Positions 5,249 to 6,147 of a stretch of DNA of 6,147 nt are shown here, one piece after another. The notes below the pieces were generated by a model that saw nothing but the letters and a program-made list of their open reading frames with translations, had not been told where the DNA came from and did no database searches. Source of the stretch: Solirubrobacteraceae bacterium (GTDB taxonomy: Bacteria; Actinomycetota; Thermoleophilia; Solirubrobacterales; Solirubrobacteraceae); assembly GCA_024710825.1 (NCBI GenBank), contig JANJUA010000048.1, forward strand, positions 1-6,147. The letters run 5' to 3'. Numbering within the stretch: the stretch's first letter is position 1; each line of letters opens with the position of its first letter. The position numbers and the translations under genes were made by a program.

Positions 5249-5466
5249 GTCGGCGCCCGAGATAGATACTCCGGTGTGTCGGGTGCACCGCGTCTGTGCC
5301 GCGAGGCCTGGGCCGCGAGCGCTCGATGCATAGGCTCGGACGAAGCCGTATCGAATCGGCGCCTCCCGCCGTCCGAGCCACACGAACGGCCCCTGCAAGG
5401 CACGTACCCCTGCCCGTCCTGTCGGGGCCACTTTCGGAAGCCGTCCCTCTCGAGGGGCGGCTTCCG
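5249..5466 (+). ncRNA. Candidate structured non-coding RNA between ilvG and ppx
   Basis: The gap 5183-5468 holds no convincing protein gene, but it has three successive stems. GGCTCGGACG (5333-5342) pairs perfectly over 10 bp with CGTCCGAGCC (5370-5379), with GCCG/CGGC nested inside. GGCCCC (5388-5393) pairs with GGGGCC (5424-5429). A 14-bp hairpin closes the region at 5435-5466. A smaller CGGTG/CACCG stem lies near 5272-5289. With the possible -10 at 5237 and the final hairpin as terminator, this could be an RNA of about 215 nt. It does not match tRNA, SRP RNA, RNase P, tmRNA or any riboswitch I can recognise, and a plus-strand riboswitch would have no gene to control, since ppx is convergent. 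The strand is assumed. It may equally be the ilvG 3' UTR. Confidence 0.3.
5435..5466. terminator. Strong hairpin, probable bidirectional terminator for ilvG and ppx
   Basis: CGGAAGCCG (5435-5443) pairs with CGGCTTCCG (5458-5466). A T-G wobble and CCCT/AGGG extend the stem to 14 bp around the tetraloop CTCG. The hairpin ends 2 bp from the ppx stop codon and lies between two converging genes, the classic place for a shared terminator. Neither strand has a U-tract after the stem, which is common in high-GC actinobacteria but lowers certainty. Confidence 0.7.
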
Positions 5467-5468
5467 TC

Positions 5469-6147
5469 TCATCCGGGGCCGCTGAGTGCCGCCCCGTACA
5501 GAAGGTCGTGCTCGGAGACCTCCACGCGGTCGAGCCCGAAGCGGCGCAGCGCCTCCACGAGCAGCACGGCGCCCGCCACGATCACCGGCGCGCGGTCCGG
5601 GTGCAGGCCGGGCAGCGCGCGGCGCTCGGGAAGCGTCATCGTGGCGAGCCGGTCGCGCAGCGCCTCGCAGGCGGACAGGTCGAGGACATGGCCCTCGACG
5701 CGCCGGGGGTCGTAGGGCTCCAGGGCCAGTTCGAGCGCCGCGAGGGACGTCGCCGTGCCCGCGACGGCGACGGCGGACTCCGGCAGCGTGCGCGCCGCCT
5801 CGGGGACCGCGGCGGCGAAGATCGCGCGCACGTCGTCGGTCAGCGCCCGCAGCTCCGTGGGCAGCGGCGGGTCGTGGAGGAGGTGGCGCTCGGTCTGGCG
5901 CACGACGCCCGCCTGGGTGGAGACGTGGAAGCGCAGCGCGTCGCCCGCGCCGACGACCAGCTCGGTGGAGCCGCCGCCGACGTCGACGACGAGCGCCGGC
6001 CGGCCGCGAGGACGGCGGCAGGTCGCGCCGAGGTAGGTGAGGCGCGCCTCCGCGTCGCCGGAGAGCTCTCGCGCGTCGAAGCCGTGGCGCGAGCGCACCT
6101 CGGCGGCGAACGCGGCGCCGTTGGCGGCGTCGCGGACCGCGCTCGTC
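5469..6147 (-). CDS. ppx: Ppx/GppA exopolyphosphatase-family phosphatase, N-terminus cut by window edge
   Basis: The frame enters from the right edge and ends at TGA (5471-5469), giving 225 residues. The first visible residues, TSAVRDAANGAAFAAEVRSR, followed by a region ending LSGDAEARLTYLGA, are the family's conserved block. DVGGGSTEL (visible residues 55-63) is the second phosphate-binding loop of the ASKHA fold. Further on come VAVAGTATSLAALEL and the ending VSEHDLLYGAAL, typical of this family. The GTG at 6098 is internal, because homology continues upstream to the edge; roughly 80-95 residues with the first phosphate loop (IDxGTNS-type) lie outside. The family hydrolyses terminal phosphates from polyphosphate or pppGpp. 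The short form, without the extra C-terminal domains of E. coli Ppx, matches actinobacterial Ppx proteins. The substrate cannot be fixed from this fragment. It converges on ilvG. Confidence 0.92.
   Translation of the reverse strand, partial: TSAVRDAANGAAFAAEVRSRHGFDARELSGDAEARLTYLGATCRRPRGRPALVVDVGGGSTELVVGAGDALRFHVSTQAGVVRQTERHLLHDPPLPTELRALTDDVRAIFAAAVPEAARTLPESAVAVAGTATSLAALELALEPYDPRRVEGHVLDLSACEALRDRLATMTLPERRALPGLHPDRAPVIVAGAVLLVEALRRFGLDRVEVSEHDLLYGAALSGPG

Noticed and set aside
5344..5362. A tRNA T-arm-like element around GCCG-TATCGAAT-CGGC
   Set aside because: No acceptor, D or anticodon arms can be folded around it on either strand.
3284..5431. A 715-codon open frame on the minus strand, antisense to ilvG
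   Set aside because: GC-rich codon bias leaves few stops in the antisense frame. The translation is Arg/Ala/Val-rich without any domain, and it covers ilvG, whose full-length family match is clear.
5017..5472. A 151-codon minus-strand frame whose ATG overlaps the ppx stop (ATGA)
   Set aside because: The 4-bp overlap looks like translational coupling, but the frame starts inside the terminator hairpin, continues antisense into ilvG and resembles nothing.
5276..5485. A 69-codon plus-strand frame with a CPSC motif
   Set aside because: It runs through all three RNA stems and past the terminator hairpin into the ppx 3' end. The single CxxC has no second pair, and there is no ribosome-binding site.

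Overview
The window comes from a high-GC genome, most likely an actinobacterium. The closest family resemblances I recognise point there: an IlvG-type ThDP enzyme like mycobacterial Rv1820, a Cu-type CsoR, a short-form Ppx/GppA, and an ECF sigma factor carrying its own zinc-finger tail. Thermoleophilia (Solirubrobacterales-like) is my best guess for the class, by inference only. TTA/TAA trinucleotides are almost absent from the whole window, the tRNA gene lacks an encoded CCA end, and at least two genes look leaderless.

Layout, left to right. An ECF sigma factor fused to a zinc-finger anti-sigma-like domain runs leftward off the left edge (1-924, -). A complete tRNA-Leu(UAA) follows (986-1070, +), 14 bp ahead of a TetR-family regulator (1085-1711, +). 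A Cu(I)-type CsoR repressor (1742-2038, +) has a short palindromic operator inside its own promoter. A protein made of about 30 uninterrupted pentapeptide repeats follows 5 bp later (2044-2682, +). Converging on it is an HxlR regulator with a C-terminal SCP2-like domain (2706-3380, -), which appears to start at AUA behind a perfect AGGAGG. Divergent from HxlR is an IlvG-type ThDP enzyme (3542-5182, +), whose -10 element abuts an 18-bp palindrome. A roughly 285-bp gap contains strong secondary structure (candidate ncRNA) and ends in a 14-bp hairpin. That hairpin is shared with the end of a Ppx/GppA phosphatase, which enters from the right edge (5469-6147, -).

How the parts may work together. 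The HxlR-SCP2/IlvG pair looks like a self-contained, ligand-responsive metabolic unit: a regulator with a possible hydrophobic-ligand pocket, a shared 161-bp control region with two palindromes, and an enzyme whose active-site motifs look more like 2-hydroxyacyl-CoA lyase/oxalyl-CoA decarboxylase than true acetohydroxyacid synthase. CsoR and the pentapeptide protein are probably one operon, but no copper pump or chaperone is nearby. The sigma factor and Ppx are both cut by the window edges. No IS element, CRISPR array or phage gene was seen.
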